From assembly GCA_036522275.1 (NCBI GenBank), contig DATDGC010000004.1:1-31211 (forward strand): 31,211 bases of DNA, read 5' to 3'. Positions 15,445 to 23,272 of this stretch are shown piece by piece (positions within the stretch are counted from its first letter, which is position 1; the number at the start of each line of letters is the position of its first letter). The notes beneath the pieces are model-generated. The model saw nothing but the letters and a program-made list of their open reading frames with translations. It was not told the DNA's origin and ran no database searches. The stretch comes from JAHFRG01 sp036522275. Its GTDB lineage: Bacteria; Pseudomonadota; Gammaproteobacteria; Burkholderiales; JAHFRG01. A program made the translations under genes and the position numbers.

Positions 15445-16119
15445 CTACAACAATCCACGCTCAGCAAAGGACATAATCGCGCCGCTGCCGACGATAAAAT
15501 GATCGAGCACTTTTACATCCACCAGCGCCAGCGACTTTTTGAGAGCTGCAGTGAGCGCCTCATCAGCGCCGCTGGGCTCAGCCAAGCCGGAGGGATGGTT
15601 ATGCGCGAAAATTACTCCCGCTGCGTTGTGATGGAGCGCGCGCTTCACCACCTCCCTGGGAAAAACGCTGGTCTGGCTGAGAGTGCCGCGGAATAATTCC
15701 TCCACCGCCAGCATGCGGTTTTGCGCATCGAGGAAAATTCCCGCAAACACTTCATACTCTCGCCCGGAAAGCGTCAGACGCAGGTAGTCGCGCACTGCCT
15801 TGGGGGAATTGAGCACATTGACTGTTTTGATTTTCTCGTCAAGCGCGCGCCGCGCCATTTCCAGCACGGTTTGCAGTTGCGCGTACTTGGCCGGCCCCAG
15901 GCCCGGCGCTTCGCAAAGCTCCTTTTGCGAGGCGCTAAAGAGGCGCGTGAGGCTGCCGAAGTTTTTGATTAAACCGCGCGCCACATCCACCGCGCTTTTT
16001 CCAGCTACGCCCGTGCGCAGAAAAATCGCCAGCAGCTCGGCTTCCGACAGGCTTTGCGCGCCCTTGCTTAACAGTTTTTCCCTCGGGCGCTCGCCTTCAG
16101 GCCAGTCACTTATCCCCAT
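15445..16119 (-). CDS. radC: RadC family JAB/MPN-domain protein
   Basis: The 224-residue protein has the N-terminal helix-hairpin-helix region (SDWPEGERPREKLL, then APGLGPAKYAQLQ) and a C-terminal JAMM domain with HNHPSG near residue 173 plus the downstream Asp, the zinc-binding set of MPN proteins. The full metal site suggests a working metallohydrolase fold; the original DNA-repair role of RadC has been questioned and its substrate is unknown. It is divergent from coaBC across an AT-rich gap, with rpmB downstream on the same strand behind its own promoter. Confidence 0.93.
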   Translation of the reverse strand: MGISDWPEGERPREKLLSKGAQSLSEAELLAIFLRTGVAGKSAVDVARGLIKNFGSLTRLFSASQKELCEAPGLGPAKYAQLQTVLEMARRALDEKIKTVNVLNSPKAVRDYLRLTLSGREYEVFAGIFLDAQNRMLAVEELFRGTLSQTSVFPREVVKRALHHNAAGVIFAHNHPSGLAEPSGADEALTAALKKSLALVDVKVLDHFIVGSGAIMSFAERGLL

Positions 16120-16200
16120 GATTGGATAACTTTAGTGGTTTCTTAATTCGCATCAATATATTACACTCTATAGTAACGTAACAGCCTGCGGATGGTTAAC

Positions 16201-17424
16201 ATGACCCAAACGAAACGCCTGCTGCTCGGCGTCACCGGCGGCATCGCCGCCTACAAGGCGGCGGAACTCACCCGCCTACTAGTGCAGGAGGGCATCAAGG
16301 TGCAAGTGGTAATGACCGAAGCGGCCTGCCGCTTTGTCGGCCCCGCCACATTCCAGGCGCTTTCGGGCAATACGGCCTATACAGACCTGTGGGATGCGCG
16401 CATCGCCAACAACATGGCGCATATTGATTTGAGCCGCGAAGCCGACCTGGTGCTGGTTGCGCCGGCGAGTGCCGACTTCATCGCCAAGCTTGTGCACGGG
16501 CGCGCCGATGACTTGCTCTCCACGCTGTGCCTGGCACGCGAGTGCCCGCTGCTGGTCGCGCCGGCAATGAACCGGCAGATGTGGGAAAACCCCGCAACCC
16601 AGCGCAACATTGCACAACTGGAACGGGATGGCGTCACGATACTCGGGCCCGAGAGCGGCGACCAGGCCTGCGGCGAAACGGGGATGGGTCGGATGCTCGA
16701 GCCCGAAACGCTGCTGGAAGATATCCGCGCGAGTTTCCAACCCAAACTGCTGCAAGGCAAGCGTGTGCTGATTACCGCAGGCCCCACGTTTGAAGCGATT
16801 GATACGGTGCGCGGCATTACCAACCTGAGTTCCGGCAAGATGGGCTATGCAACGGCGCGCGCCGCGCTGGAAGCCGGAGCGGAAGTGATTTTGGTAAGCG
16901 GTTCGGTGAGCCTGGCCGCACCTGCGCGTGTCAAACTCATATCCGTGACCAGCGCGCAGGAAATGTTTGCAGCAGTCAGGCAGGCGGTCGGTGACGCTGA
17001 CATTTTTATCGGTGTCGCGGCGGTGGCAGACTATCACGTAGTCAACCCCAGCAAACGAAAAATCAAGAAAAGCAGCCAGAGCCTCAATCTTCAGCTTGCG
17101 CCCAATCCGGACATTCTTGAATATGTTGCAAGCCTACCCGACGGCCCGTTCTGCGTCGGCTTTGCCGCGGAGAGCGAAAACTTCTACCAACATGCCGAAC
17201 AAAAGCGCCGCGAGAAAAAAATCCCGCTGCTCGCCGCGAACCTGGTGCAAGACACGCTGGGCAAGGATGAAAGCGAACTGGTGTTGTTCGACGATAGCGG
17301 CGCCCATCCCCTGCCGCGCGCGCCTAAAACCACGCTTGCCCGGCAACTGATTCGCCGCATCGCGGAGCTTTACGCCAAGTCGCGCACGGTCGCGCAGTTC
17401 AAGAAAAACCAAGCGGGAAAATGA
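16201..17424 (+). CDS. coaBC: bifunctional phosphopantothenoylcysteine decarboxylase / phosphopantothenate--cysteine ligase
   Basis: The roughly 407-residue protein has the CoaC flavoprotein domain first (LLLGVTGGIAAYKAAEL, then MAHIDLSREADL with the catalytic His, and PAMNRQMWENPATQ) and the CoaB domain second (ITAGPTFEAIDTVRGITN, SSGKMGYA, and a Lys-rich KRKIKK loop). It makes 4'-phosphopantetheine from the product of PanC and pantothenate kinase. The ATG at 16201 is preferred because GGATGG ends 5 nt before it; an in-frame ATG at 16192 would add three residues. The stop overlaps dut by 4 nt, the widespread coaBC-dut pair. Confidence 0.95.
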   Translation: MTQTKRLLLGVTGGIAAYKAAELTRLLVQEGIKVQVVMTEAACRFVGPATFQALSGNTAYTDLWDARIANNMAHIDLSREADLVLVAPASADFIAKLVHGRADDLLSTLCLARECPLLVAPAMNRQMWENPATQRNIAQLERDGVTILGPESGDQACGETGMGRMLEPETLLEDIRASFQPKLLQGKRVLITAGPTFEAIDTVRGITNLSSGKMGYATARAALEAGAEVILVSGSVSLAAPARVKLISVTSAQEMFAAVRQAVGDADIFIGVAAVADYHVVNPSKRKIKKSSQSLNLQLAPNPDILEYVASLPDGPFCVGFAAESENFYQHAEQKRREKKIPLLAANLVQDTLGKDESELVLFDDSGAHPLPRAPKTTLARQLIRRIAELYAKSRTVAQFKKNQAGK

Positions 17425-17870
17425 AAAAGATTGACTTCAAAATCCTCGACCTGCGCATCAAAGACCAGCTTCCCCACTACGCCACTCCCGGCTCCGCCGG
17501 TCTCGATCTGCGCGCCTGCATTGACTCAGCTCTTACCCTCAAGCCGGGACAGGCTGAACTGATTCCTTCCGGCATCGCCATCCATCTGGACGACCCGGGT
17601 CTTGCCGCAATCATCCTGCCGCGCTCGGGGCTCGGCCACAGGCACGGCATCGTGCTCGGCAATCTGGTGGGGCTGATTGACTCCGATTACCAGGGGCAGA
17701 TTTTTGTCTCTGTGTGGAACCGCGGGCAGAAGGATTTTGTGCTCAAACCAATGGAACGCATCGCACAACTGGTGGTGGTGCCAGTAGCGCAAGTCGCCTT
17801 CAATGTGGTTGAAAATTTCAGCGAGAGCCACCGCGGAGCAGGCGGCTTCGGCAGCACAGGCAAGCACTGA
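17421..17870 (+). CDS. dut: deoxyuridine 5'-triphosphate nucleotidohydrolase
   Basis: The 149-residue protein has the five dUTPase motifs, including GSAGLDLRAC, PRSGLGHRHGIVLGN, GLIDSDYQG with the catalytic Asp, and the C-terminal RGAGGFGSTG arm that closes over the active site. Dut removes dUTP to keep uracil out of DNA and supplies dUMP for thymidylate. It is coupled to coaBC by ATGA and ends 2 nt before cbiX. Confidence 0.97.
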   Translation: MKKIDFKILDLRIKDQLPHYATPGSAGLDLRACIDSALTLKPGQAELIPSGIAIHLDDPGLAAIILPRSGLGHRHGIVLGNLVGLIDSDYQGQIFVSVWNRGQKDFVLKPMERIAQLVVVPVAQVAFNVVENFSESHRGAGGFGSTGKH

Positions 17871-17872
17871 CA

Positions 17873-18244
17873 ATGACCGATTCGGCAATCGTACTCTTCG
17901 CGCACGGCGCGCGCGATGCACAATGGGCCGAGCCTTTTCGCAAAATGCAGGACATGGTGCGCGCGAAAAAGCCCGGCGTGCCGGTGGAGCTGGCTTTTCT
18001 GGAATTAATGCAGCCCTCGCTCGATCAGGTAATTGCCGATCTTGCAGCGCGCGGCATCCAACATATTTGCGTGATCCCTCTGTTCATGGCGCAAGGCGGG
18101 CACCTGAAAGAGGACCTGCCGCTCAAGCTCGCAGAGATCCGCAAGCATCATCCCGCGATTTCTTTCAGAATTTCGCAGCCGATAGGCGAAGTGGAAGGAA
18201 TCTTAAGCGCGATTGCCAACTGGATTTGCAGCGAACACGATTGA
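17873..18244 (+). CDS. cbiX: single-domain CbiX/SirB-type chelatase
   Basis: The 123-residue protein opens with IVLFAHGARDAQWAEPF, which holds the N-terminal metal-binding His, and has FMAQGGHLKEDLP with the second His, the layout of short CbiX proteins. These class II chelatases insert cobalt or iron (siroheme/cobalamin route) or nickel, and the small form works as a dimer. Which metal cannot be decided: no uroporphyrinogen methyltransferase or cob genes are nearby. It starts 2 nt after dut, so it is cotranscribed with coaBC-dut. Confidence 0.9.
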   Translation: MTDSAIVLFAHGARDAQWAEPFRKMQDMVRAKKPGVPVELAFLELMQPSLDQVIADLAARGIQHICVIPLFMAQGGHLKEDLPLKLAEIRKHHPAISFRISQPIGEVEGILSAIANWICSEHD

Positions 18245-18281
18245 ATAATGAGGTGCAGCCGATTTTGACGGGAGCCCTAAT

Positions 18282-18716
18282 ATGAAACGAATTCTGGTTT
18301 TTATTCTTGTTCTGCTATGTATCCCCGCCGCACGCGCGGACACGTCGCTCCTGCCCCTGGAAATAAGCGGCAATCCCTTGATTGCCGAGGTGGCCAACAC
18401 GCCCGAAGCCAGGGAGCAGGGATTGATGTACCGCAAGCATCTGCGCGGCAACCACGGCATGCTGTTTGTTTTTCCTGAGTCCGGGGTGCACGGCATGTGG
18501 ATGAAAAACACTTCCGTCCCCTTGAGCATCGCTTTTCTGGACGAGCAGGGCGTCATCATCAATATCGATGACATGGTTCCCTTCAGCGACGAGCAGCATC
18601 ACGCCGCCGCGCCCGCCAAGTTTGCGCTGGAAATGTCCATCGGGTGGTTCAGCAAACGGGAGATCAAGCCCGGCGCGAAAGTCGAAGGCTTGTCGCAAGC
18701 GCCGCGCGGAGAATAA
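18282..18716 (+). CDS. exported DUF192 family protein
   Basis: The 144-residue protein has a clear signal peptide (MKRILVFILVLLCIPAARA, cut before DTSLL) and the DUF192 body: EARQ-type region with EQGLMYRKHL, MLFVFPESGVHGMWMKNTSV, and a C-terminal AKFALEMSIGWFSKREIKPG. The family is small, beta-rich and usually periplasmic; its function is unknown. GGGAG lies shortly before the ATG, and a terminator follows immediately. It probably ends the coaBC-dut-cbiX transcript. Confidence 0.9.
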   Translation: MKRILVFILVLLCIPAARADTSLLPLEISGNPLIAEVANTPEAREQGLMYRKHLRGNHGMLFVFPESGVHGMWMKNTSVPLSIAFLDEQGVIINIDDMVPFSDEQHHAAAPAKFALEMSIGWFSKREIKPGAKVEGLSQAPRGE

Positions 18717-18744
18717 AAAACCCGCCGCGAGCGGCGGATTTTAT
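18714..18744. terminator. terminator after the DUF192 gene, usable in both directions
   Basis: CCGCCG (18722-18727) pairs with CGGCGG (18732-18737) around CGAG; a run of A precedes and ATTTTAT follows. It lies between the convergent DUF192 and PuuD-like genes. Confidence 0.85.
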
Positions 18745-18757
18745 GATCAATCGGTGC

Positions 18758-19246
18758 CTATCTGAAGAACATCGCGGTGTGCGCACCCGCCGCCATGAAG
18801 AACAGCATCGGGATGGAGAGCATGGTGTTGGTGCGCGAAGCCAGGAACGCCATGCGGCGCGCCTTGTTTTTCTCTTCGTCGGTGGCCTGCACGATGCCCA
18901 GGATTTTCTTTTGATTCGGCCAGATCAATACCCACACGTTGAACAGCATGATGGTGCCAAGCCACGCGCCGGTCCCGATCACCGCATAAGTTCCTCGCAG
19001 TCCGAACGCCTGGAAAAAGTTGCCGCCGAGCAGTGCCGCGCCAGTGAGCCAAGTTACCACCGCCGCCCAGCGGAAGTAGAAGAGCGCACGCGGTGCGACA
19101 TGCTTGCTGATGCCCGCTGCAGTGCCGTCGGCTTGTGCCGCTTTCATCGCGTCCGCCTGCACGAAGTTAAAATAGTAAAGCAGGCCGATCCACATGACGC
19201 CCGCCAGGAAATGCAGCCAGCGGGCAAGTGCCGGTACGTATTCCAT
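18758..19246 (-). CDS. PuuD-like (urate-oxidase N-terminal domain) integral membrane protein
   Basis: The 162-residue protein has about four hydrophobic helices with conserved His and Trp (RWLHFLAGVMWIGLLYYFNF, then YFRWAAVVTWLTGAALLGG, and GAWLGTIMLFNVWVLIWP). It resembles the membrane part of the urate hydroxylase PuuD family. Full-length PuuD carries a C-terminal cytochrome c domain; there is no CxxCH here, so this is the stand-alone membrane domain. Two His in the helices could bind haem, but a urate role is not supported by context. It begins 2 nt after a 32-codon membrane peptide gene on the same strand. Confidence 0.82.
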   Translation of the reverse strand: MEYVPALARWLHFLAGVMWIGLLYYFNFVQADAMKAAQADGTAAGISKHVAPRALFYFRWAAVVTWLTGAALLGGNFFQAFGLRGTYAVIGTGAWLGTIMLFNVWVLIWPNQKKILGIVQATDEEKNKARRMAFLASRTNTMLSIPMLFFMAAGAHTAMFFR

Positions 19247-19248
19247 GT

Positions 19249-19347
19249 CTAGCCTCCCAGAAAATGCTCAACGAAGTTGTACAGAATCAGGGTCAGGATA
19301 AGGCCGCTAATTATCGTGCCCCACAGCGAATCCAACGGGTTTTTCAT
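19249..19347 (-). CDS. 32-residue single-span membrane peptide
   Basis: ATG at 19347 opens 32 codons ending in TAG. The product starts MKNPLDSLWGTIISGL, continues as one hydrophobic helix (LILTLILYNF) and ends VEHFLGG. A strong ribosome site, GAGGAG, lies 8 nt before the ATG, and the stop is 2 nt before the PuuD-like gene start, so translation is probably coupled. An extended -10 promoter lies upstream (19392-19419). It could be a subunit or partner of the PuuD-like protein, or a leader peptide. I do not recognise a named family. Confidence 0.72.
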   Translation of the reverse strand: MKNPLDSLWGTIISGLILTLILYNFVEHFLGG

Positions 19348-19391
19348 TTTAATCACTCCTCGGTCAACAAGCGGGGAAAACAGAGGTACAG

Positions 19392-19419
19392 TCTATAACA
19401 AACCCGCTTCCGGGAGCAA
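19392..19419 (-). promoter_or_regulatory. extended -10 promoter for the membrane-peptide/PuuD-like operon
   Basis: On the minus strand TTGCTC (19419-19414) is followed 16 bp later by TATAGA (19397-19392), and TG occurs one base before the hexamer, the extended -10 pattern. The start would be near 19385, giving a leader of about 38 nt. Confidence 0.5.
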
Positions 19420-19542
19420 TGGCCGCGCGCTTGGTAACAAACAATCAAAATAATGTCCGTTTCGGTTACACTTATGCCTGACTGCAAGAAAACGTACAGG
19501 CCAATTAACTGAAAAATCGATATATCAGGAAGGGAGTGAGCG

Positions 19543-20598
19543 TTGGGCTTCGCCGCTTATTCTGATCCGCTTTTGAAGTTCATGCTGTGGGTCGGCCTTG
19601 CCATATTCGGCGTCACTCTGTTGCTGCTGGTGCAAACCATGTTGCTGCGCATGCAACTCATCGTGCGCCAGCGCCGCGAGCAGCGATTGGCCGAACAATG
19701 GCAGCCGCTGTTTGCGCAAAGCATGACCGCGGTGCCGCAGTTTTTGCCACCGATCGCAAAATCGGACTGGGATGCCTTCCTCAGGTTGTGGAATCACTCC
19801 CAAGAATCGTTGAGCGGCGAATCCAAGCACAAGCTTAATCAGCTCGCTTGGGCGTGCGGCATGGGACACGTGGCACAGCAATTGCTCGAACAGAATAACA
19901 TGCGCGCGCGCTTGATGGCGGTCACCACCTTGGGCCATTTACAGGAAAAAAACGCGTGGGCAAAGCTGAAACGCATCACCGACGATCCGCACCCGCTGCT
20001 GTCGCTGGCGGCGGCGCGCGCGCTCATGCAAATAGACGCAAAAGCGGCGCTGGCCGAGCTTCTCCCGCTCTTTACCCGCCGCCATGACTGGCCGCTCAAC
20101 AAAATTGCCAACCTGTTCAATGAAGCCGGGCCGGATGCGGTAACCGGCCCGCTCACCCAGGCGGTCGGATCGGCGGCGCCTGAGGAATTTCCGCGCCTGG
20201 TGCGCTTGCTCGACGCGGCGCACAGCGATGAGGCGCTTCCGGCGATCCGCCGCATTCTGCAATCAGCCACCGATGACCGGGTGATCTCCGCGTGCCTGCA
20301 AGCGCTGCGCGACCCGGACGACGTTGGGCTCGCACGCACTTATGTGCGTCATCCCAGCTGGTTCGTGCGGGTGCAGGCGGTGAGCGCTTTAGGCAGAGTC
20401 GGATCAAAGAACGATCGCGATGCGTTGATCGCACCGTTGAGCGATTCGGTATGGTGGGTGCGCTACCGTGCAGCCCAGGCGCTTGCCGGTCTGCCGCAGG
20501 TCACCCTGGACGAAGTGCGGCAAATCCGCGAAAGCATCACCGACCGCTTCGCCCAGGACATTCTCACGCAAGTCATTGCGGAAAAGCAGACAGCATGA
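19543..20598 (+). CDS. membrane-anchored HEAT-repeat protein
   Basis: The 351-residue protein has one N-terminal membrane helix (about residues 9-32, LWVGLAIFGVTLLLLV) followed by cytosolic helical repeats: VTTLGHLQEKNAWAKL, PLLSLAAARALMQIDAK, FVRVQAVSALGRVGSK and WVRYRAAQALAGLPQV are typical HEAT/PBS-lyase-type units. Such scaffolds bind protein partners. The start is TTG at 19543 behind AGGAAGGGAG, a strong ribosome site about 6 nt away; the family member lacks an ATG here. Its stop overlaps the ATG of the glycosyltransferase gene by 4 nt, so the two proteins very likely work together at the inner membrane. Confidence 0.85.
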   Translation: MGFAAYSDPLLKFMLWVGLAIFGVTLLLLVQTMLLRMQLIVRQRREQRLAEQWQPLFAQSMTAVPQFLPPIAKSDWDAFLRLWNHSQESLSGESKHKLNQLAWACGMGHVAQQLLEQNNMRARLMAVTTLGHLQEKNAWAKLKRITDDPHPLLSLAAARALMQIDAKAALAELLPLFTRRHDWPLNKIANLFNEAGPDAVTGPLTQAVGSAAPEEFPRLVRLLDAAHSDEALPAIRRILQSATDDRVISACLQALRDPDDVGLARTYVRHPSWFVRVQAVSALGRVGSKNDRDALIAPLSDSVWWVRYRAAQALAGLPQVTLDEVRQIRESITDRFAQDILTQVIAEKQTA

Positions 20599-21965
20599 AC
20601 TGGACGGACTGGATCACCGGCCTGCAATGGTTTTTTGTGCTGTATTTTATCGGCAGCAACATCGGCTACATCCTGCTCAACCTGCTTTCCATCCGCACTC
20701 TCAGGACCTACATGGAAGCGCGGAGCCTGGGTGATCTACCCGCCTATTCCGGCTACGAGCCGCCCATCAGCATTCTCATTCCGGCATACAACGAGGAAGC
20801 AACCATTACCGCTATGGTGCACTCGCTGGCGCTCCTTGATTATCCGGAATTCGAGGTCGTCGTGATCAACGACGGCTCTGAAGACAACACTCTCGCAACC
20901 TTGCAACACGATTTTTCGCTCGTGGTCTTCCCCGAAGCCTACTGGCAGCGCATCAAGGGCAAGGGTGTGCGGGCGATTTACCGTTCCATGACCTATCCCA
21001 ATCTGCGGGTGATAGAAAAGGAGCATGGTGGCAAGGCGGATGCGCTGAACGCCGGCATAAACGCTTCGCGCTACCCGTTGTTCTGCGCGGTGAGCGCCGA
21101 TTCCATCCTGCAAAGCGACAGCCTGCGCCGGGCAGTACAACCGTTTCTCGAAAATCCCCTTACCGTCGCTTCAGGCGGCACCGTGAGAATTGCCAACAAC
21201 TGCGAGGTAAAAAATGGTTTTATCACCGGCATTGAATTGCCGAAAAGCGGGCTGGCCCTGATGCAGATTGTGGAAAGCCTGCGCACATTCCTGTTCGGCG
21301 CCATGGGCTGGTCAGCGCTCAATGCGGTGCTCATCATTTCCGGGGCATTCGGCCTGTTCCGCAAGGAAACAGTCATCGAAGCCGGCGGCTACCACACCAG
21401 CACTTCGGGCGAAGACATGGAACTCATCGTGCGCCTGCATCACATGCTGCGCCTCAAGGGCAGCCCGTATCACATTACTTTTGTCCCCGATCCGATTTTT
21501 TGGACCAAAGCGCCGGAAAACTCGCGCGCACTTAAAACCAAACGCGTCAACTGGCAGCGCAGACTGGCGGAAAGCCTCACACTTAACATGCCGCTGCTGT
21601 TTAATCGCAAAGGCGGCGTTGTGTCATGGCTCGCTTTTCCTTTCGTCATGGTATTTGAGTGGCTGGGGCCGATGTTTGAAGTTATGGGCTACATTTTCAT
21701 GATTTCAGGTTTTGCGTTGGGACTGATTTCCTGGCAAGTATTTTCGGTGTTCTTGATGGTAGCTATAGGCTTTGGCATGCTGCTCTCGGTTACCGCGCTG
21801 TTGCTCGAAGAGCTGTCGTTCCATATTTATCCCAAGACCACCCAACTCGCGAAATTGCTGATCGCGGTTCTGCTTGAAAACTTTGGCTACCGGCAGCGGG
21901 TATCCTTATGGCGCTTTATCGGCTTGCTGCGCTGGATATTCAATCGCAAAGCGCCGGCAAAATGA
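20595..21965 (+). CDS. membrane glycosyltransferase family 2 protein, PgaC/NodC-like fold with altered motifs
   Basis: The 456-residue protein has one N-terminal membrane helix, a GT-A domain from PPISILIPAYNEEATI (about 54), the HGGKADALNAGINAS block, SGEDMEL with the catalytic-type Glu273-Asp274, and three or four C-terminal helices. This is the layout of processive polysaccharide synthases such as PgaC. Two motifs deviate: the nucleotide-sugar DxD reads SAD at 167-169 (normally DAD), and the acceptor QxxRW position reads KRVNW at 316-320. It is coupled by ATGA to the HEAT-repeat gene. I infer an envelope glycan role; product and activity are unknown. Confidence 0.88.
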   Translation: MNWTDWITGLQWFFVLYFIGSNIGYILLNLLSIRTLRTYMEARSLGDLPAYSGYEPPISILIPAYNEEATITAMVHSLALLDYPEFEVVVINDGSEDNTLATLQHDFSLVVFPEAYWQRIKGKGVRAIYRSMTYPNLRVIEKEHGGKADALNAGINASRYPLFCAVSADSILQSDSLRRAVQPFLENPLTVASGGTVRIANNCEVKNGFITGIELPKSGLALMQIVESLRTFLFGAMGWSALNAVLIISGAFGLFRKETVIEAGGYHTSTSGEDMELIVRLHHMLRLKGSPYHITFVPDPIFWTKAPENSRALKTKRVNWQRRLAESLTLNMPLLFNRKGGVVSWLAFPFVMVFEWLGPMFEVMGYIFMISGFALGLISWQVFSVFLMVAIGFGMLLSVTALLLEELSFHIYPKTTQLAKLLIAVLLENFGYRQRVSLWRFIGLLRWIFNRKAPAK

Positions 21966-21970
21966 AAGGG

Positions 21971-21999
21971 TTGATATTCCCGCAGTCAAGGCGTAACCT
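21971..21999 (+). promoter_or_regulatory. weak candidate promoter for the 51-aa protein
   Basis: TTGATA (21971-21976) and TAACCT (21994-21999) are 17 bp apart. The -35 is good, the -10 poor. The small gene starts 53 nt later and could also be read from the HEAT/GT2 transcript. Confidence 0.3.
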
Positions 22000-22052
22000 A
22001 AAGTTGCGTGCCAGGAATTAGAAACCCTGGTTATCGCGAAAGGAGATTTGTC

Positions 22053-22208
22053 ATGTGCTATGAGTACGATATCTATTTGCAGGAAAAGTTGAGGAAAAGC
22101 AAACAACAGGTCGAGGACATGAAGAAACGGGCGCAAGCAGGGAAGCCCGCGCCTGAAAAAGATTCCGAGAAAAGACCGGAAACGCAGGAAGAACCGGTTC
22201 CCGCCTAA
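22053..22208 (+). CDS. 51-residue charged protein of unknown function
   Basis: An ATG at 22053 behind AAAGGAGA (7 nt spacing) opens 51 codons. The product starts MCYEYDIYLQEKLRKSKQQ, which looks helical, and ends in a Pro/Glu/Lys-rich disordered tail. There is no signal or membrane segment, so it should be cytosolic. A longer in-frame start at 22008 lacks a ribosome site. A terminator follows. I do not recognise the family; a regulatory or stress role is only a guess. Confidence 0.65.
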   Translation: MCYEYDIYLQEKLRKSKQQVEDMKKRAQAGKPAPEKDSEKRPETQEEPVPA

Positions 22209-22232
22209 GCCTAAAGACAAATTCAAGAATTC

Positions 22233-22257
22233 AAAACCCACTTCGGCGGGGTTTTTG
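22233..22257. terminator. rho-independent terminator, UUCG-loop type
   Basis: AAAACCCAC and GCGGGGTTTTT flank TTCG: the CCCAC/GCGGG stem has one A-C mismatch closed by a UUCG tetraloop and extended by A-T pairs, with a T run on the right. It ends the 51-aa gene and faces the convergent HDAC gene. Confidence 0.75.
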
Positions 22258-22269
22258 TTTCTACTCGTT

Positions 22270-23223
22270 CTATTGCGCCAACATTTCCCTGACCACGCCG
22301 CTCCACGCCTGCGCCAGGTTGTGGCGGTCGTAACCACCGCCGCCGAACGCCATGATTCTGCCCTCGCAGAATTCATTCGCAAGCACACACAAGCGTTTCG
22401 CGGCATAAGCGTGCGTGGCGGGCGAGTATTGCAGATGCGCGAGCGGGTCGCCTGCAATCGAGTCGGCGCCGCACTGAAACAAAATCAATTCCGGAGGATT
22501 GTCGCGCAATAAGGCTTCCACTTTCGGCCAAACCTTGAGGAATTCCGAATCGCCTGCGCCCGGCGCCATCGGGATGTTGAGCTTCATAACTGCCGCTTTG
22601 CCTTTGCCGGTTTCCTCAGCAAAACCGGTGCCGGGATAAAGAAAGTGCCCGTCTTCGTGGATGTCGGCATATATCAGGTCGGGGTCGCTTTCAAACGGAT
22701 AAAACATGCCGTCGCCGTGATGCACGTCGATGTCCACGTAACCCATGCGCTTAACCTTGTATTGTGAGCGCAGCGTCTCAACCACCACGCCGAGGTCGTT
22801 GAATACGCAGAAACCAGCCGCGCGTTCGCGCCGCGCGTGATGCAGCCCGCCAATCGGCTGAAAAGTGCGCTTGCATTCGCCTTGCATGATGCACTTCAAT
22901 CCGTCGAGCGCGGCGCCCACCACATGCGCAGTCGCTTCATACACGCCGGGAAACGCCGGAGTATCGCCGTAATCAATAAACCCATAACCGGCTTTGGAGA
23001 GCGCAATGACGCGGTCCACATGCTCCGGTGTATGGAAGCGCTCAATTTCCTCGCGGGTTGCCGGCCTGGATGATTTGATTTCCACTTTCTTGTCCAGGCC
23101 CTGCTTCTGCGCTTCGCGCCAGAACGCAGCCTGCCGGTCGGGGCCAAACGGATGTCCGTCGGGAAAACCATAACTACCGAGGCTGTCGCTTAAATACAAA
23201 CAAACTTTCGCGTTCTTGTTCAT
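22270..23223 (-). CDS. histone deacetylase family protein (AcuC/HdaH-like)
   Basis: The 317-residue protein has the class I/II deacetylase fold motifs: GGLHHARRERAAGFCVFND with the tandem His of the charge relay, YVDIDVHHGDG with the zinc ligands Asp and His, and a late FGGGGYDRHN. Bacterial members remove acetyl groups from lysines of metabolic enzymes or from polyamines and other small amides; the target is not evident. Zinc ligands appear intact. It is read on the same strand as the radical SAM gene upstream but is separated from it by 238 bp of repeat-like DNA that may hold its promoter. Confidence 0.92.
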   Translation of the reverse strand: MNKNAKVCLYLSDSLGSYGFPDGHPFGPDRQAAFWREAQKQGLDKKVEIKSSRPATREEIERFHTPEHVDRVIALSKAGYGFIDYGDTPAFPGVYEATAHVVGAALDGLKCIMQGECKRTFQPIGGLHHARRERAAGFCVFNDLGVVVETLRSQYKVKRMGYVDIDVHHGDGMFYPFESDPDLIYADIHEDGHFLYPGTGFAEETGKGKAAVMKLNIPMAPGAGDSEFLKVWPKVEALLRDNPPELILFQCGADSIAGDPLAHLQYSPATHAYAAKRLCVLANEFCEGRIMAFGGGGYDRHNLAQAWSGVVREMLAQ

Positions 23224-23272
23224 ATGTGTTTGCCCTTAATGTTACCCCTTCTGAGCCGCCAAGTGACGAGGG

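Noticed and set aside
16120..16200. Promoters in the radC/coaBC divergent gap
   Set aside because: TATAGT at 16169-16174 is a possible -10 for coaBC, but no acceptable -35 occurs 15-19 bp upstream, and the minus strand has only AT-rich partial matches.
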